Assembly: GCA_000750105.3 (NCBI GenBank)
Contig: JPHH03000002.1
Coordinates: 1,364,001-1,428,000 of the forward strand
Length of the DNA: 64,000 bases
Origin: Tolypocladium sp. Sup5 PDA-1
Taxonomy: Eukaryota > Ascomycota > Sordariomycetes > Hypocreales > Ophiocordycipitaceae
Direction of reading: 5' to 3'
Under the pieces are notes generated by a model, which ran no database searches, had not been told where the DNA came from, and saw only the letters and a list, made by a program, of their open reading frames with translations. The position numbers and the translations under genes are program-made. Positions 10,058 to 21,315 of the stretch are shown here, piece by piece. Position 1 is the stretch's first letter. Each line of letters begins with the position of its first letter.

Positions 10058-10172
10058 GCTGCTCCTCAAAGTGCACCTGGCGAGGCGTGCTGCTGGCGGC
10101 GATGTGCTCAGGGCCCGAGCGGAGGCGGCGCGCGATCTTGGGAGACTTGGTGTCGGCTCCTGCCTCGGGCAT
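8689..10172 (-). CDS. Pro/Gln-rich hypothetical protein, GC-AG intron likely
   Basis: Two exons are supported: 10172-9417 and about 9243-8689 (the second may start at 9246). The first begins MPEAGADTKSPKIARRLRSG and is rich in Pro, Gln, His and Gly, with an (SN)5 tract from an AGCAAC repeat near 10020-10060. It ends ...KTYYLNGYTYH. The second begins QYLLQQPGSVPFGQQ and ends with a compact, probably folded module containing TTNEEMIRQVEFAYQNKLF and DGNWTQRSRYTLDRMAVRWY. No GT donor fits in phase; GCAAGT at 9416 joins in phase 0 to the acceptor before 9246 or 9243. I know no function. An additional 5' coding exon at 10615-10728 may belong here. About 436 residues without it. Confidence 0.7.
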
Positions 10173-10614
10173 GGCTGGGCTCTCTGGCAAGAGAGATCCT
10201 CGTTTCTCGTTTTGTAGGTAGGGGGTTGTTGCGGGATGAAGAAAGAGATGAGAGCGAGGGTTGTGTTTTGCACACGAGATGAGAAAAGGGGGGAAGGGGG
10301 GGAGGGTTGCGGCGTGGTAACAACGCGTGTGTTGTGGGAGCAGAGTCTGCACGCGCACAGCCAGCTGTAGAAGTAGTTTTCCCCCAACCTCCCTAGATCA
10401 GCAGTGACTGAAACGGGTTGCCAGAAACTGGCGGCAGCACAGCTGGCAACGGGGTGCTTGTTGACTGGCGCGCAAACACTCGCCTCGAAAATGCTCCCGC
10501 ACATTCACTCACGCCGTACCAGGCCGCCAATCAGATAAACAGACACAAAAGGAAAATCCTGAAGCCCAAAACGAAAATCAAAAGAGAGAGAAAGAAAAAG
10601 GCCTCTGTACTTAC

Positions 10615-10728
10615 GAGCCGCTGCAGGACCCATGAGTTCCCGTCGTGCGTCCAAAAGGACTGCTCTGGCATCGAGTCCAGAGGGTCGTCGTACTGCGTCC
10701 ACGTCCACGGGAAGCACGGCAGACACAT
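10615..10728 (-). CDS. putative upstream coding exon of the 8.7-10.2 kb gene
   Basis: An ATG at 10728, with A at -3, opens a 38-codon exon beginning MCLPCFPWTWTQYDDPLDSM and ending SFWTHDGNSWVLQRL, directly followed by a consensus GTAAGT donor at 10614. The W-x-HDGNSWVLQR pattern resembles DGNWTQRSRYTLDRM in the last exon of the downstream gene, which suggests the two belong to one protein. The best in-phase acceptor before the MPEAG start is a weak GAG at 10182, so the join is uncertain. It could instead be an alternative first exon. Confidence 0.4.
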
Positions 10729-11647
10729 TCTAACCGTATCTCCGCGTTTGTGTGTGTTCTTCGTCTCGCGTCTCGATTTGCGGCTGTTTGGCCTTTGTGT
10801 GCGTTGATATGAAGGGGGGGTGAGTTGTCGTCTAGTGCTGAGTGCGTCTCAAGTCTCGATTGGACGAAACTTGCTCGCACACAGCCATTCGATGGGTTTG
10901 CTTGTCTGTTCGACTGATTTCATGCCATAATCGCGGTGGTCCGTTGTCCTGATTCACGGTGACAGAACAATCGGGTGCTGTTGGTGTCGTTCCCGGGGCG
11001 GCGTTCAGGGTTGCTGGGTGGCCAACAGCAGTGCTTTTCTGTTCACACAAGGTCCCTTCCCTCACTCTCTTCTAGCACCAGCTTTTCCCAGTTTCACCCG
11101 TAACGCTCCCCCGCCTTGTCCGCGCGCCCGACGAGTGGGTTGCAACTCCCCAGCCCCTGGTGTCGATTATCGTTTGCACTCGAGATTGTCCAATGGCATC
11201 CAACTTCTCCTTGGCTCCATAGTTGCACGCAAACTCCTCAGCCCTCAGCATCAGAGTCGATACTACTGGTAAGCCCTCCCCAAAGTCGTGCACTGTGTCG
11301 GACAGCAAGGCACAATCGTCACATTCCATCACCACCCCCCAAGCAGCTGATCCAATCACATCATATTGTAGACCAGACGCCCCTTCCTGTATGGTCTAAT
11401 GCTCGCTGGCCAGTTACCGGCTGTAATGTACACGTTTTGTTCATGGGAGGAGAGATCATCCATGACCATGCCACCAAAAGAAACTCCGCCGAGACCGTAG
11501 ATTCGGCATATACAAGGCATTTGGTTCTTCACCGCCATCTCCACCTTTGTTGTTCATCCGTCTTTTCATCCGGCGATTTTTGTCGATTATTGACGTTTGC
11601 ATCCGTAATAGGGATCGGCACTTTTCGTCAGGTTGTTTTGCAGCACA
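10729..11647. other. intergenic, no gene seen
   Basis: This holds the promoter of the Pro/Gln-rich gene and the 3' flank of TIM23. No frame has coding character and I see no repeat. Confidence 0.5.
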
Positions 11648-12419
11648 TTACAGGTTCTCCATCGGGGCCACGGGCTCAGGCACGGGGAAGAAGGATCGTC
11701 GGGCAACCTAAAGAACCGTCAGCACTGGCTTGCGCATACAGAGCAGCATGACATTTGAAACTTACCGCCCAGACACCGGCCACGGAGCCCACAATACCAC
11801 CAGAAATCATCATCGACCGCACGCCCCTGGTGCTCTTGAACACCATGCCGCTCAGTGCGCCAGCAAGCACGCTGTTCGCCGCGTCGTGCTTGCCGCGCAG
11901 GTTCCCGACCAGGGAGTTGATGCAGTTGTATGTAATGGCAACGACACCCGCCGAGTTGCCGAGGAACGGGCCGCGCCGCGTCACGGCGTTGAGCACCGAG
12001 TTGAGTCGCAGCTTGGGCGGCTGGCCGCTCGACCGCCGCAGGCCCTCCTGCAGGCCCCAGGCGCCTCCGATGGACAGCGCGGTGAGATATGTAATGCCGG
12101 TGCCGTAGCAGAGGTCGTCGGTGAAGCCTCGCGACGGCAGCACCGACTGGCCGCCGGGCAGGTCGGAGAGCGCAGAGTCTTCGAGAGTCAGGTACTCGAG
12201 GGTGTCCTTGTTCAGGCCGGCGAGCGGGTGTAGTTGTGACGGGTCGGCAAAGGAGGAGTTCTGGAGGAAGGCTTCGACTCCCTGGCCCTGCGACGGGTCG
12301 AAGGAGGTGGATGTGTTGAAGGACGACGCGGTTTGTTGCTGTGGTTGGTGCTGCTGCTGCTGCTGTTGGTGCTGCGAGGGCTTGTTGCCCCCTGTGAAGG
12401 CGTTCCAGAGCGACGACAT
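11648..12419 (-). CDS. TIM23: mitochondrial inner membrane translocase subunit Tim23
   Basis: Tim23 forms the presequence channel of the inner membrane with Tim17. Exons are 12419-11766 and 11707-11648, giving 237 residues. The start MSSLWNAFTGG is the first ATG of the frame. A Gln/His-rich tract (residues about 15-30, from CAG/CAA runs) is followed by the intermembrane-space segment (LAGLNKDTLEYLTLED) and the Tim17/Tim22/Tim23 membrane domain: DLCYGTGITYLTALSIGGAW, GNSAGVVAITYNCINSLVG and a GMVFKSTRGVRSMMISGGIV segment. The 58-nt intron near the 3' end (GTAAGT donor, GTGCTGAC branch site, TTTAG acceptor) replaces a spurious tail with VARRSFFPVPEPVAPMENL. The family assignment is secure. A CACGTG element lies 170 bp upstream of the ATG at 12589-12594. 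Confidence 0.95.
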
Positions 12420-13777
12420 GATTGCGGACAAAGGAGATGATGGCAGCGACGGCGAACTCGGGATAGGAGGGAGAGGATCGCGGCAACTTTTAGGCGCAGC
12501 TCGGATAAGGATTGCAAGTAAGAAAAATTTCGGGAACCGCGCGAGCTGGTCCGTGCGCGACGGCGTTCACTCTTCACCTGCTCCGAGTCACGTGGCAGCC
12601 ATCGAGACAAATCCAGCCGCTGCGAACCGCGGAGCTGACACCGTCTTTTCGCGAAAAGAAAGTTCATAGTTTATTTGGGTTCATGCGTTTCGTGTTTTAT
12701 TGAAGTGTGACCGGTTGAGGGCCTGGTTCAACCGGTGCTGCGGCAGTGGATTGTGATGCCCCAATGCCGCATTGCACAAGCTTTGCTCACCAGCATGGAC
12801 GACGACGTATGGTCCCAACGAAGTATCCGTATTCTAGCCGCACATTGGAACAATCCAAAATGCGATGCTCAGCAGGTGGAGGGCCTTCCGAGGTATCGCG
12901 CCCGAAAGCCCGTGGCCATGCTGCTACGAGGCAATGGGGAGCCCAAGGGACACAAGTCAAAACTGTTCGGACGAAGCATCTTCACCCGCTCCTCTACGAC
13001 CACCGAGCACGCCCCCAGCGCCCTCAACTCCCCCCTCACAATCCATCATTCTTTTCAACGTATGTAGGTATGTCGGAACCACCCCACAGTCACAAACCTG
13101 TCGAATCGACGTTCGCGGCTGGTAGGAAAGAGCAGTCACTGTTTCTTTAGGAGGCCGGGAACGGAAGGAAACCCACGGGAGAAGTATCGGATAACCCTCA
13201 GCAAGCCGCTTTCGCGGAGCCGCCGTAAAAATTATTAAAACACTTGACGGTGTAGAAATAACCCTTACTGATGATGAAGAGGAAAGGAAAAAGAAGAGGA
13301 AGAGATTCGGCGGTGGAAGACTTTTATGTGGTGGTCGGCGGATCTGCACTAGTCCCGTTTGGGTTGGCGTGACTGAGCAACCGGCGCGGCGAATGCAATT
13401 GTCCGTCAGCGGGCCTGCCTGCGGCCTCCCTGGATACAGAGCCCCATCCATCCAATAATCCATGTCCAATGCATGAACAGTCAAGACAGTGAGTGTCAAA
13501 TGGTACAATAATAAAAGTGCCGAGATGATGCATTTACTTGTACAGCCAATTTCCATCATCAAATGAGCAACCCGAGATTCTCCCTCCATGGTTGACCCAA
13601 GAAACGCCAAACCAATTGTCAATGCCATATGGGACCCAAGAAAAGACCGAATTTCCCAATGCACTTTTGGTATCCAAGTTCTCCGCGAATGCGCCAGTGC
13701 CTTTTCCTGCCGCCTCCATTTGATCCGTAAAACACATCATACTTGAACAGCTCCGAATGAAACAAGATGGCCGTCCA
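12420..13777. other. intergenic, no gene seen
   Basis: This holds the TIM23 promoter and the 3' flank of the PQ-loop gene. Frames here are short and without coding character. A purine-rich GA tract lies near 13272-13320. Confidence 0.5.
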
Positions 13778-15019
13778 TCACAAGTTACTAGAGTCACCGC
13801 GCTGAAGCAGCGGCCGGTTGTCCCAATGCTCTTCCTCGGGGTGTTCCTGGCTTTGTCTAGGCGTCTCCACGTGATGGTACACCTGCTGCTCCTCTTCTTC
13901 CTCCGTCTGGTAGATAAAGTACTGCACAAAAACGCCGAGGTCCATCAGGAGGGTAACCAGGCTGCCGGCCAGCCAGCTCAGGTTAACGAGGATGTAGCGA
14001 CCGTAGATTCGACTCGCCTCGCCGGACTTGCAGGTGCCTCCCGGGCACTTCGGGTCGTATGCAAAGATGGACAGGACGTATGTGACGTTTCCGAGGCAGG
14101 CGAAGAGGAAGAAGAGCATGCTGAGACCCTCGGTGGTCTTGCGCCGCCAGTTCAGGATGAGCTGCGGCATGCGCGAGGCAATGTACGCGACGGCGCAGAG
14201 GTACCCGAAGAACTGGCCCCAGAGGTTGAACTCGAGCGTGTCGCCCGCCCCGTCAGAGGGCTTCTCCTTGCCGCTAGTCGCCTTTTCGCCGAGGAACCAA
14301 CCCATGACGCCGGCAACGCACACCATGACCACGACAGTTGTGTTCCACGCAATAGCCTGCAGCGCAGTCGGCGGTGCCTGCTGCACGGTCGTGTCAGGCA
14401 TATGCGGAACGGCGGGTGAGAGCCCACTCCAATTGGACCCTCGTCGTTCGTGATGACCATGTTCTGCGTGCGCGAGCAGAGACGTTCGTTCATCGGGCTC
14501 TCCAATCGTGGCGGGTGCGGGCTTGGCGGGCGGCGCCGGCTCGTCGCGCCATGTGAATCCGCGATAGTAGAAGCATTGACAGAGGAGGACGATGTCGGCA
14601 ATGGTATAGTATACAGCAAGAATGATCTGGAAGCACCGAGTCAGCCGCGTGTCAACTGGTACAGGGGCATGTGCCGCACCATGGTGGGAAGAACGCCTTG
14701 CAGAACCGCGCCCAGGATGTTGAAGACATCACCCAGAAGCCAGATTATGATGAACTGTATCGAGAGGCCGTCGGCGTTGCCCTGTTGGAACTGCTGGATA
14801 ATCTGTGGTGAAAAGACGACGACTGCAGGGGAGTCAGCTTCGGGTTCGCCGTGGCGCAGGGAAAGATTCGTACGGACCCCAGCATGCGATGGATATTGAA
14901 CTAGAAGCAGTGTTTGTCAGTTACGGAAAGTGCTCAGACGAATTTGCAGAATCAACTTACCCGCATATCCCAGAGATGGCCTCGACATCGAGGTGGAAAG
15001 TCCCCGCTGGAGGGGCCAT
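13778..15019 (-). CDS. PQ-loop repeat membrane protein, vacuolar amino-acid transporter-like
   Basis: Exons are 15019-14961, 14900-14878 (only 23 nt), 14822-14680 and 14626-13778, giving 357 residues. The joined N-terminus reads AISGICGSISIACWVVVFSP, which only makes sense with the micro-exon included. Two PQ motifs are present: FSPQIIQQFQQGNADGLSIQ near residue 37 and ASRMPQLILNWRRKTTEGLS in the second half. About seven membrane segments are visible, with a polar loop between the halves (FTWRDEPAPPAKPAP...DERTSLL) and an acidic C-terminal tail (EEEEEQQVYHH). This is the layout of Ypq1-3/PQLC2, which export basic amino acids from the vacuole. The substrate is inferred from the family. Donors GTCCGT and GTGCGG (introns 2 and 3) are weak but restore one continuous, homologous-looking protein. 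Confidence 0.9.
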
Positions 15020-16004
15020 GGCTGCTGCCCGTGCGGCGTCCAGCCCGCGACGACGACGATGACAATCCTCAGACGAACAGGTGTCGTCAAGCAAACTCGA
15101 TCCCGCTGGGTCGTTTTCGGGGCCTCTTTTCTGTGCCCAAGAAGAAGAAACGGTATAGTATTTGTGCCACCAACGGAAGGAGAAGATGAGGGATGGAGCA
15201 AAGACGGGAGGCCGAGATTCGGGGGAGGCGGCGAAGTCGTGGAAAAGACTTTTTATGGCACCATCATACAGGTAGCTTCGACTTGGCGTCGAAATAATAT
15301 CCTAGTCCGTTACAGGGAAGGTTGCCAAAAACGGCTCGTAGCTGAGGGGACATGGCGGCTGCACAGACGTCACACCCGCTGTGAGAATGCGGGGGAGTCC
15401 ACTAAAGTGCCCTGAAGGATTTCGACACTGAGAGCCTGAGAGATCCGTCACCTCTGAGATCGCCATCCATCCCAATTGGGAACTATTACCAAGGGTGTCT
15501 GTCGGGTTGTACATGGAGGTCTGGGTTCTCGATCAGATGGAGTTGCACTGCATGCTGAGCCGAGGTCCGGCGCAACTATGTACGAGCCTACATGCTTCAC
15601 TTGAAAGATTCAACCAGCATGAACCTGGAAGTTGGAACTCTAAAGCGCTTCCGCAATCGTTGGTTCAGGCCATGGAGCTTAGAGCTCTGTCGCTGTCATC
15701 GGGGCTACCTAGTAGATCTACACTGTAATTAATACTGTACTGTAACAAGGTAGAGAAGCCGGCTAGAAGCACGCAACTCAGCCGAGGCGACGGAGCAATT
15801 ACTCATCCAACTCCACCACTCACCCTCGACACACAGTCATTGCCGACATGTCAACTGACTGTCAATCTTCCTCCCTCTAGCATGAGATAAACCTTTCAAG
15901 TCTCTCGTGTTTTTGGATTCAATTCTTTGGTGCTTTCAGTCTATTCGGCATCCGTCCGCTGCGGCTTGTGCCGTTTACACCCCGCGGCTCCCAGACCTCG
16001 CCCG
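15020..16004. other. intergenic, divergent promoters
   Basis: This separates the start codons of the PQ-loop gene and the NADH pyrophosphatase gene. No frame has coding character. T-rich leader sequence precedes 16005. Confidence 0.5.
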
Positions 16005-17301
16005 ATGTCCTCCCCGCCGATGATGCCCGAGCATCTCGCTCTGCAAAACGACGCCTCCATGCTGACCAAGCGCTTCGGCAAAGAAATCGTCAACTACTAC
16101 GCCGGCAGCCGGCTCAACCGCTATTCCTTCCTGCGTTCCGACTCGGTCTTTCTGCGCAGTGCCGTCGACAGCCCGTCCAGCCGGTTCATCGCGCTCGACG
16201 GCCTGAGTCCGCTGGTCTCCGATAGGAAGCGCCTCGCGTACCTGACCTTGGAGGACGTCAAACCGCTGATAGGGTCCGATCCGTTCCCCCTGAGCGATGC
16301 CGACGCCGTCAAGGAGTTCGACTCGGCGGTGACGAGGCCGCTGCTCGTGTTCCTCGGCACCGTGGAGGGTGAGCAGGCGGCTGAGATTGAGACGACGGAC
16401 CATGGCGTCGTCAAGGCGCAGCCCTTCTTTGCGGTCGATGTGACGCCCAAGGGTCCCTACGCCGACGCTGCGACGGCGTTTCTGAAGCAGCAGGAGGACA
16501 AGGGTCTGACGGTACAGACCAACACGAGGTTCATGACTCTCGGCGCCGAAGCCGGTATGTGAAGCTATAACCACCTTGCCTATCCCAGTATCTGCAACTC
16601 ATGGGTCATGACTGATGAGAACTACAGCCTCCATGTACGCACAGGCTCGGTCCATGATAGACTGGAACACCCGTCACCCCTTCTGCGCCGGCTGCGGCGC
16701 CCCCAACCTCTCCATCGAGGCCGGCTACAAGCGCGTCTGCCCCCCGGCCGACCGCAGCGGCCCGCCCCGGGGCGACTGCCACACGCGCCACGGCGTCTCC
16801 AACCTCTGCTTCCCGCGCTCCGACCCGACCATGATCGCCGCCGTCGTGTCCTCCGACGGCCAGCGCATCCTGCTCGGCCGCCAGACGCGCTACCCGCCCG
16901 ACTGGTACAGCACCCTCGCCGGCTTCCTCGAGCCGGGCGAGTCCGTCGAGGAGGCCGTCCGCCGCGAGGTGTGGGAGGAGGCCGGCGTCCGCGTCGGCCG
17001 CGTCGTCATCCACTCGACGCAGCCGTGGCCCTACCCTTCGACCTTGATGCTGGGTGCCATCGCCCAGGCGCTGCCTGGCGAGGAGGCCATCACGCTCAAC
17101 GACAAGGAGCTGGAGACGGCAAAGTGGTTTACCCTGGACGAAGTGCGGACGGCCCTGAAGAAGGGAACGGGCTCCCTGGTCGGGCCTCTACCAGAGGGAT
17201 ACAAGGAGGGAGATCTGCGCGTGCCACCGCCCCAGGCCATTGCCAATCGGCTCATGACTGCTGTAGTAGAGGGATACCTGACAGGGAATTCCAAGATATA
17301 A
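16005..17301 (+). CDS. NPY1: NADH pyrophosphatase, Nudix (NudC/Npy1/NUDT12 type)
   Basis: This enzyme hydrolyses NAD(P)H to NMNH and AMP (2'-phospho-AMP from NADPH); NudC homologues also remove NAD caps from RNA. Exons are 16005-16554 and 16628-17301, giving 407 residues. An N-terminal NUDIX-like domain (RFGKEIVNYYAGSRLNRYSF onward) is followed by a zinc ribbon (FCAGCG...KRVCPP...GDC) at about 200-235. The Nudix box GFLEPGESVEEAVRREVWEE AG is complete at about 282-304. The STQPWPYPSTLML signature that marks NADH specificity comes 17 residues after it. The protein ends N-S-K-I, close to a peroxisomal targeting tripeptide; yeast Npy1 is peroxisomal. The start at 16005 is the first ATG of the frame. 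It converges with TTI1, with 79 nt between the stops. Confidence 0.95.
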
Positions 17302-17380
17302 GAGACGCACATGTAGATTGTAATAGAGTCGTCAATTAGCAGCGCAGTTTTTCTTGATATTTTACTTCATCGAGCCCCTA

Positions 17381-20300
17381 CTAGCCTTGCGGCATCTGCA
17401 CCATCTCTGCAAACTTGACGCCCTCCATCTTCGGCGTAGGCAGAGGCTCGATATATCCTCGCTCGTATCTTACCAGCCAAACTGCATCCGGATTGATGGT
17501 CTCGAGAGCCTCCCGTACGTCTTGGCTCTTTTCCAATGTGTCCAACAGCAGATCCAATATTTGGTCAAACATGTCGTCGTCAACCTGGACATACGATACA
17601 ACGGCAGTCAACAGTTTCACCACTGCTTCCCAGACCTTGACAGGCGAGGCGTGTTGGCCAAGGCTGCCGGAAGACTTCGTTCGAGCTTCAAGCCCCGTTT
17701 CCTTACCTTCAAGGCCGCCGCCTGATCGGATCGGAATCAGAATGCCTTTGCCGCCGCCGGCTATCGATTTGCTCTCCTTGGGAGGCCTAAAACGGTTCGG
17801 GCCGCTCGACGCCTGCTGCTTGACCTTGCGACACCAGTCGCCCAGCCCATCTCCCCACTCTGTTTTGAACCGGGAACTCAGGAAATCGCCAGCAGCTTCG
17901 CAGAGGCCCGAGAGTGCGTGGCATGCTTCAACCGTGATGAAGGCTTCGGGGTCGTGTAGTCTGCTCACCACAACCGGCCATACCGCATTGACAAGGGGCA
18001 GGAAAGCATCCTCGTCCCCTGCTAAAATCGACGATGCGGTCGTGAGCAGCTCTAGCAGCGATCTCCTGAGCTTCGGTGTCGGCGATGTTAGATAATGTTG
18101 GGTAAGGGACGCTATGCGGAGAAGAAGCTGGTATGTTGGCGAGTTGGGCGGCTTTTCTTCGCTCGGTGCGGCGCCTGCTTGATCCTGCGACTCCTCTTCG
18201 CCATCCTGGCCAGCAGGCTCGGACGCCCAGGGGGCCTTTGGATGCCCCTCGATTGGCTTTCCACTGGCGGCTTCAGCAGCGTCGCGCACCCTCCGCTCTG
18301 TCCGTTTGTCCAAGAATTCAATAATGTCATCCAAACCGTCCTTCTTTGGTGGCCTTTTCTTATGGTCCACCGTTTCCCGTTCCCGGTCAGTCAACAGGCG
18401 CTGGTCCGTCCGCGATGCCTGATCGACGACCTCTTTCAAAACAGAGAACAGGGATTCCACGAAGAACGTGTATCCGTGATAGTTGTCCAAAGCCGCGAAT
18501 ATGGAATCGACGACATCGTCGAGAAATGGTATCAAGCGGGGCCCCGCAAGGCGTATCATCATCAGAAGCACTTGCATTGACGCCGGTGAGACATCCAGTG
18601 TGTTGAGTCGCAAGGAGACGGAATTGATCATGTAGTCGACGTTGTCAATAATCAGTTCCGATACGCTGGCATACTGACATGATAGCGATATGCCATTCAG
18701 AGAAGCAATAGCATGCTGCTGCAGGCCCTGGTTCTCGGATCCCAGAAGTGTCGCGATGGGAAACAGCACGTCGATGAGCTCGGGTCGAAAAGCGATACCA
18801 GCTCTGTGTGCAGCGTATGCGGTGACTTCCAACGACAGTGCCTCCAAACGCCAATCTGCCGCATCTGATCCCATGTGAGAATCGAGTACTTCAACAGCAA
18901 AGCCGTACAGGTCATTGAAGACGGCGTCTGAATCTTCCGACAACCCAGTGAACGCAGACAGGTCCAAGAACGCATCTGTGTCCGCAGACGATGTGTTTGC
19001 GGCCTTTATAAGCGCGTAACAGAGCCACATGGCGGCTATCTGATCGATTGAGGACGATTCGCGGACGTACTCCATCATGCTTATGGCAATCTTGGTCTTC
19101 TGAGACGCTGAGCCAAGACTGTCGATGAGGGCCATGAGTTCGGTCCTCAGCCCTCTTTGGCTTTGGCTAGCCAAAAGTACTGGTTGAAACAGTGATTCGT
19201 TCGATGAAGCTCCCCCCGGAGTAGTTCCATCAAGCAACTGAAGGTGCGTCCTAGGGTTCACCTGCTGTGACGATGCCAGCACAAGCGACACCATACTATC
19301 CTTCAACGTGCTCGATATGGAGTCGTCAAGAGTCGTCGATTCAAGGCCCAGGCTCTGCAACAGGTCAAGACCCTTGGACAGATTGTGTACCGCGATTCGC
19401 TTCGAGTCTTCATCGCTGATCCGCATTATTCGTGGCAGACTGGACATCCAGTTGTAGACAGTCGTCTTGGCTGCCTCCCCCAACTCTGGGTAAATGCTGA
19501 CCAGATGGCTCAAGCTCGTTTGTGTGGAGAGCATTGCGTCGGTCCCGCTGTCAAGAATGATTGCAGTCTCGACTAGGATTGTGGTGCAATTTGACAGGGT
19601 TGTATGACACTCATCGAGCAGAGTTACGCAGAGCCTCTCAAGCGCCTCTCGTACCTGGGGGGCATCCTGTGTGCGAAGCCTCATCATTGTTGACAAGGCC
19701 ACTTTGACTTGCGAGACGGTGGCCTTCAGCCATGCCGGACTGAGGACCTTTCCCTTATCAGCGTCGTCATCCTGGCTTCCGGTCTGCCCCTGAGCAAGAA
19801 TCGATCGCGTTCTCATGTCGCCGAGCACCCGCGTTACGACCAGTTGCACAGTCTCCAGACATCCCGTCAGTACGGCTGCTTTGTATCGGTTCGGTGAAGA
19901 GAGCATTTTCGCGAGAGAGGAGATGGTTCCGGGGAGAAAGCTGGCCAGAGCCTCGTGCTCTCTGATTGCCGTGTACACGCCCCGCAAGGAGCACAAGGCT
20001 TCTTGCTGAATCTGCGAGTTGGCGCCATCCGCAGCACCATCCAGCATAACAGTAATACCGTGTCCTAAAACAGGGATGGTGTCCTGCTCCGCCAGCCCAG
20101 AAGACGCAGTCGCAGATGAAGCCGCTGTGTTGAGCAGAGCTGTCTGCGCGCCGAATGCTTCCAGCGCGGTCTCTTCGGGAACTTCTCGCTTGGTCTGAGA
20201 TCCGGGAACGCCATCGATGATGAAGATGAGGAGACTCAATATTTGTTGCACAAGCTTGGCGGAGATTTTTGACTTCCAGCCATGGGTGATGAGGATATGG

Positions 20301-20648
20301 AGGCACTTGACGCAGTTCTCAACGAGAAGCATTGGATACCGGTCCATCTGGCGGAAGATGTGGTACAGTGGAAAGAAGACATACTCGGCGAGCTTCTCAT
20401 CGAGAGCAGCTGGGTTGTGCTCGACCTGCTCGTTCAGAATCCCCAGAACTTGGCTCGTAAGCTCGAGCAGCTCTCGAGGAGCTGCAGGCGTCTCCGTCTC
20501 GCGGATTGCCAATTGACTTATTTTGATGCAGCATGGCTTTAGCTGTGGGAGAGTTAGCGTAAAGCCCAGCTTATCAGGTCCAGAACGGAGTCAAGGTCAC
20601 CTTCTGGAACAGCGCATTTCGTTCCTGGGTGCTGGGCGTCGTGTCCAT
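17381..20648 (-). CDS. TTI1: TELO2-interacting protein 1 homologue (TTT complex)
   Basis: Tti1 is the HEAT-repeat scaffold of the Tel2-Tti1-Tti2 co-chaperone, which matures PIKK kinases such as TOR, ATM/Tel1 and ATR. The main exon, 20542-17381, has no ATG near its start; a 48-nt first exon at 20648-20601 (MDTTPSTQERNALFQK) joins in phase 0 to LKPCCIKISQLAIRETETP, giving 1069 residues. The intron is 58 nt with a CTAAC branch site and CCACAG acceptor, but its donor GTGACC is weak. Helical repeats run through the protein (LAEYVFFPLYHIFRQMDRYP near the N-terminus is typical). A charged low-complexity insertion (KKRPPKKDGLDDIIEFLDKR to PSEEKPPNSP) precedes the C-terminal repeats, which include EDAFLPLVNAVWPVVVSRLH. 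The family call rests on these segments and size. Confidence 0.9.
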
Positions 20649-21315
20649 GGCATCTGGAAGCAGAAGCTTCTTGCGACGCGCCCTACCTGCGCATTATCCT
20701 TGGCCCAAAAGCCTGGCAACCTGGATCATCAAAGGCGAATACTAATGCGATCTTGATGAGCTCAAGTACTTCCTAGCATGCGCTGGTAAGGGTGGCTGCG
20801 TCACTAGAGTATCGGAGTTTGGTACCAGAATGCGACGTCCGCTCAGTCGGGTCTCTGAGATTGACTTCCAATGTTGGCTGTTTAGGTTAAGTTACGTCGC
20901 TCTGCTTTGGGTGCGCGTACCGTAAGAAATATTGTACGCACTGTGAATATGTCTGTGGCTTGGTGTTCTCCACCCAGCCGGGCGCCAAACTGGTGGCTTC
21001 GCACTGAAGGCGGTGTCCGCTTGTCTGCGCAGAAATACACCGTGTTCATTCGCACTGTCAGTTCCTCAGCGAAGCTTCCGGCCGCATGAGCGACTGGACG
21101 AGATCCCGCGTCTTCGACTCTACGATATCCGCTCAACGATTCTCACGTCATACAGGCGCGTAAACCCACCTCACCGGCGCCTCTTCCTAAATGCTTGATC
21201 GATTTAGACTGACTGACGAACCCGAACTCGAGACGCAAAAGAGGCTCGGTTCCGTCTCTTAAACCTTACAGCCAGCCGCTCATAAAGCAGCACTATTGCA
21301 GCTCATCCAGCAACC
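20649..21315. other. intergenic, divergent promoters
   Basis: This separates the starts of TTI1 and the DUF1749 hydrolase. No coding frame is seen. Confidence 0.5.

Noticed and set aside
9251..10504. 417-codon minus-strand frame across the Pro/Gln-rich gene
   Set aside because: It is a shifted frame of the real exon, with Arg/Ala/Ser runs typical of shadows.
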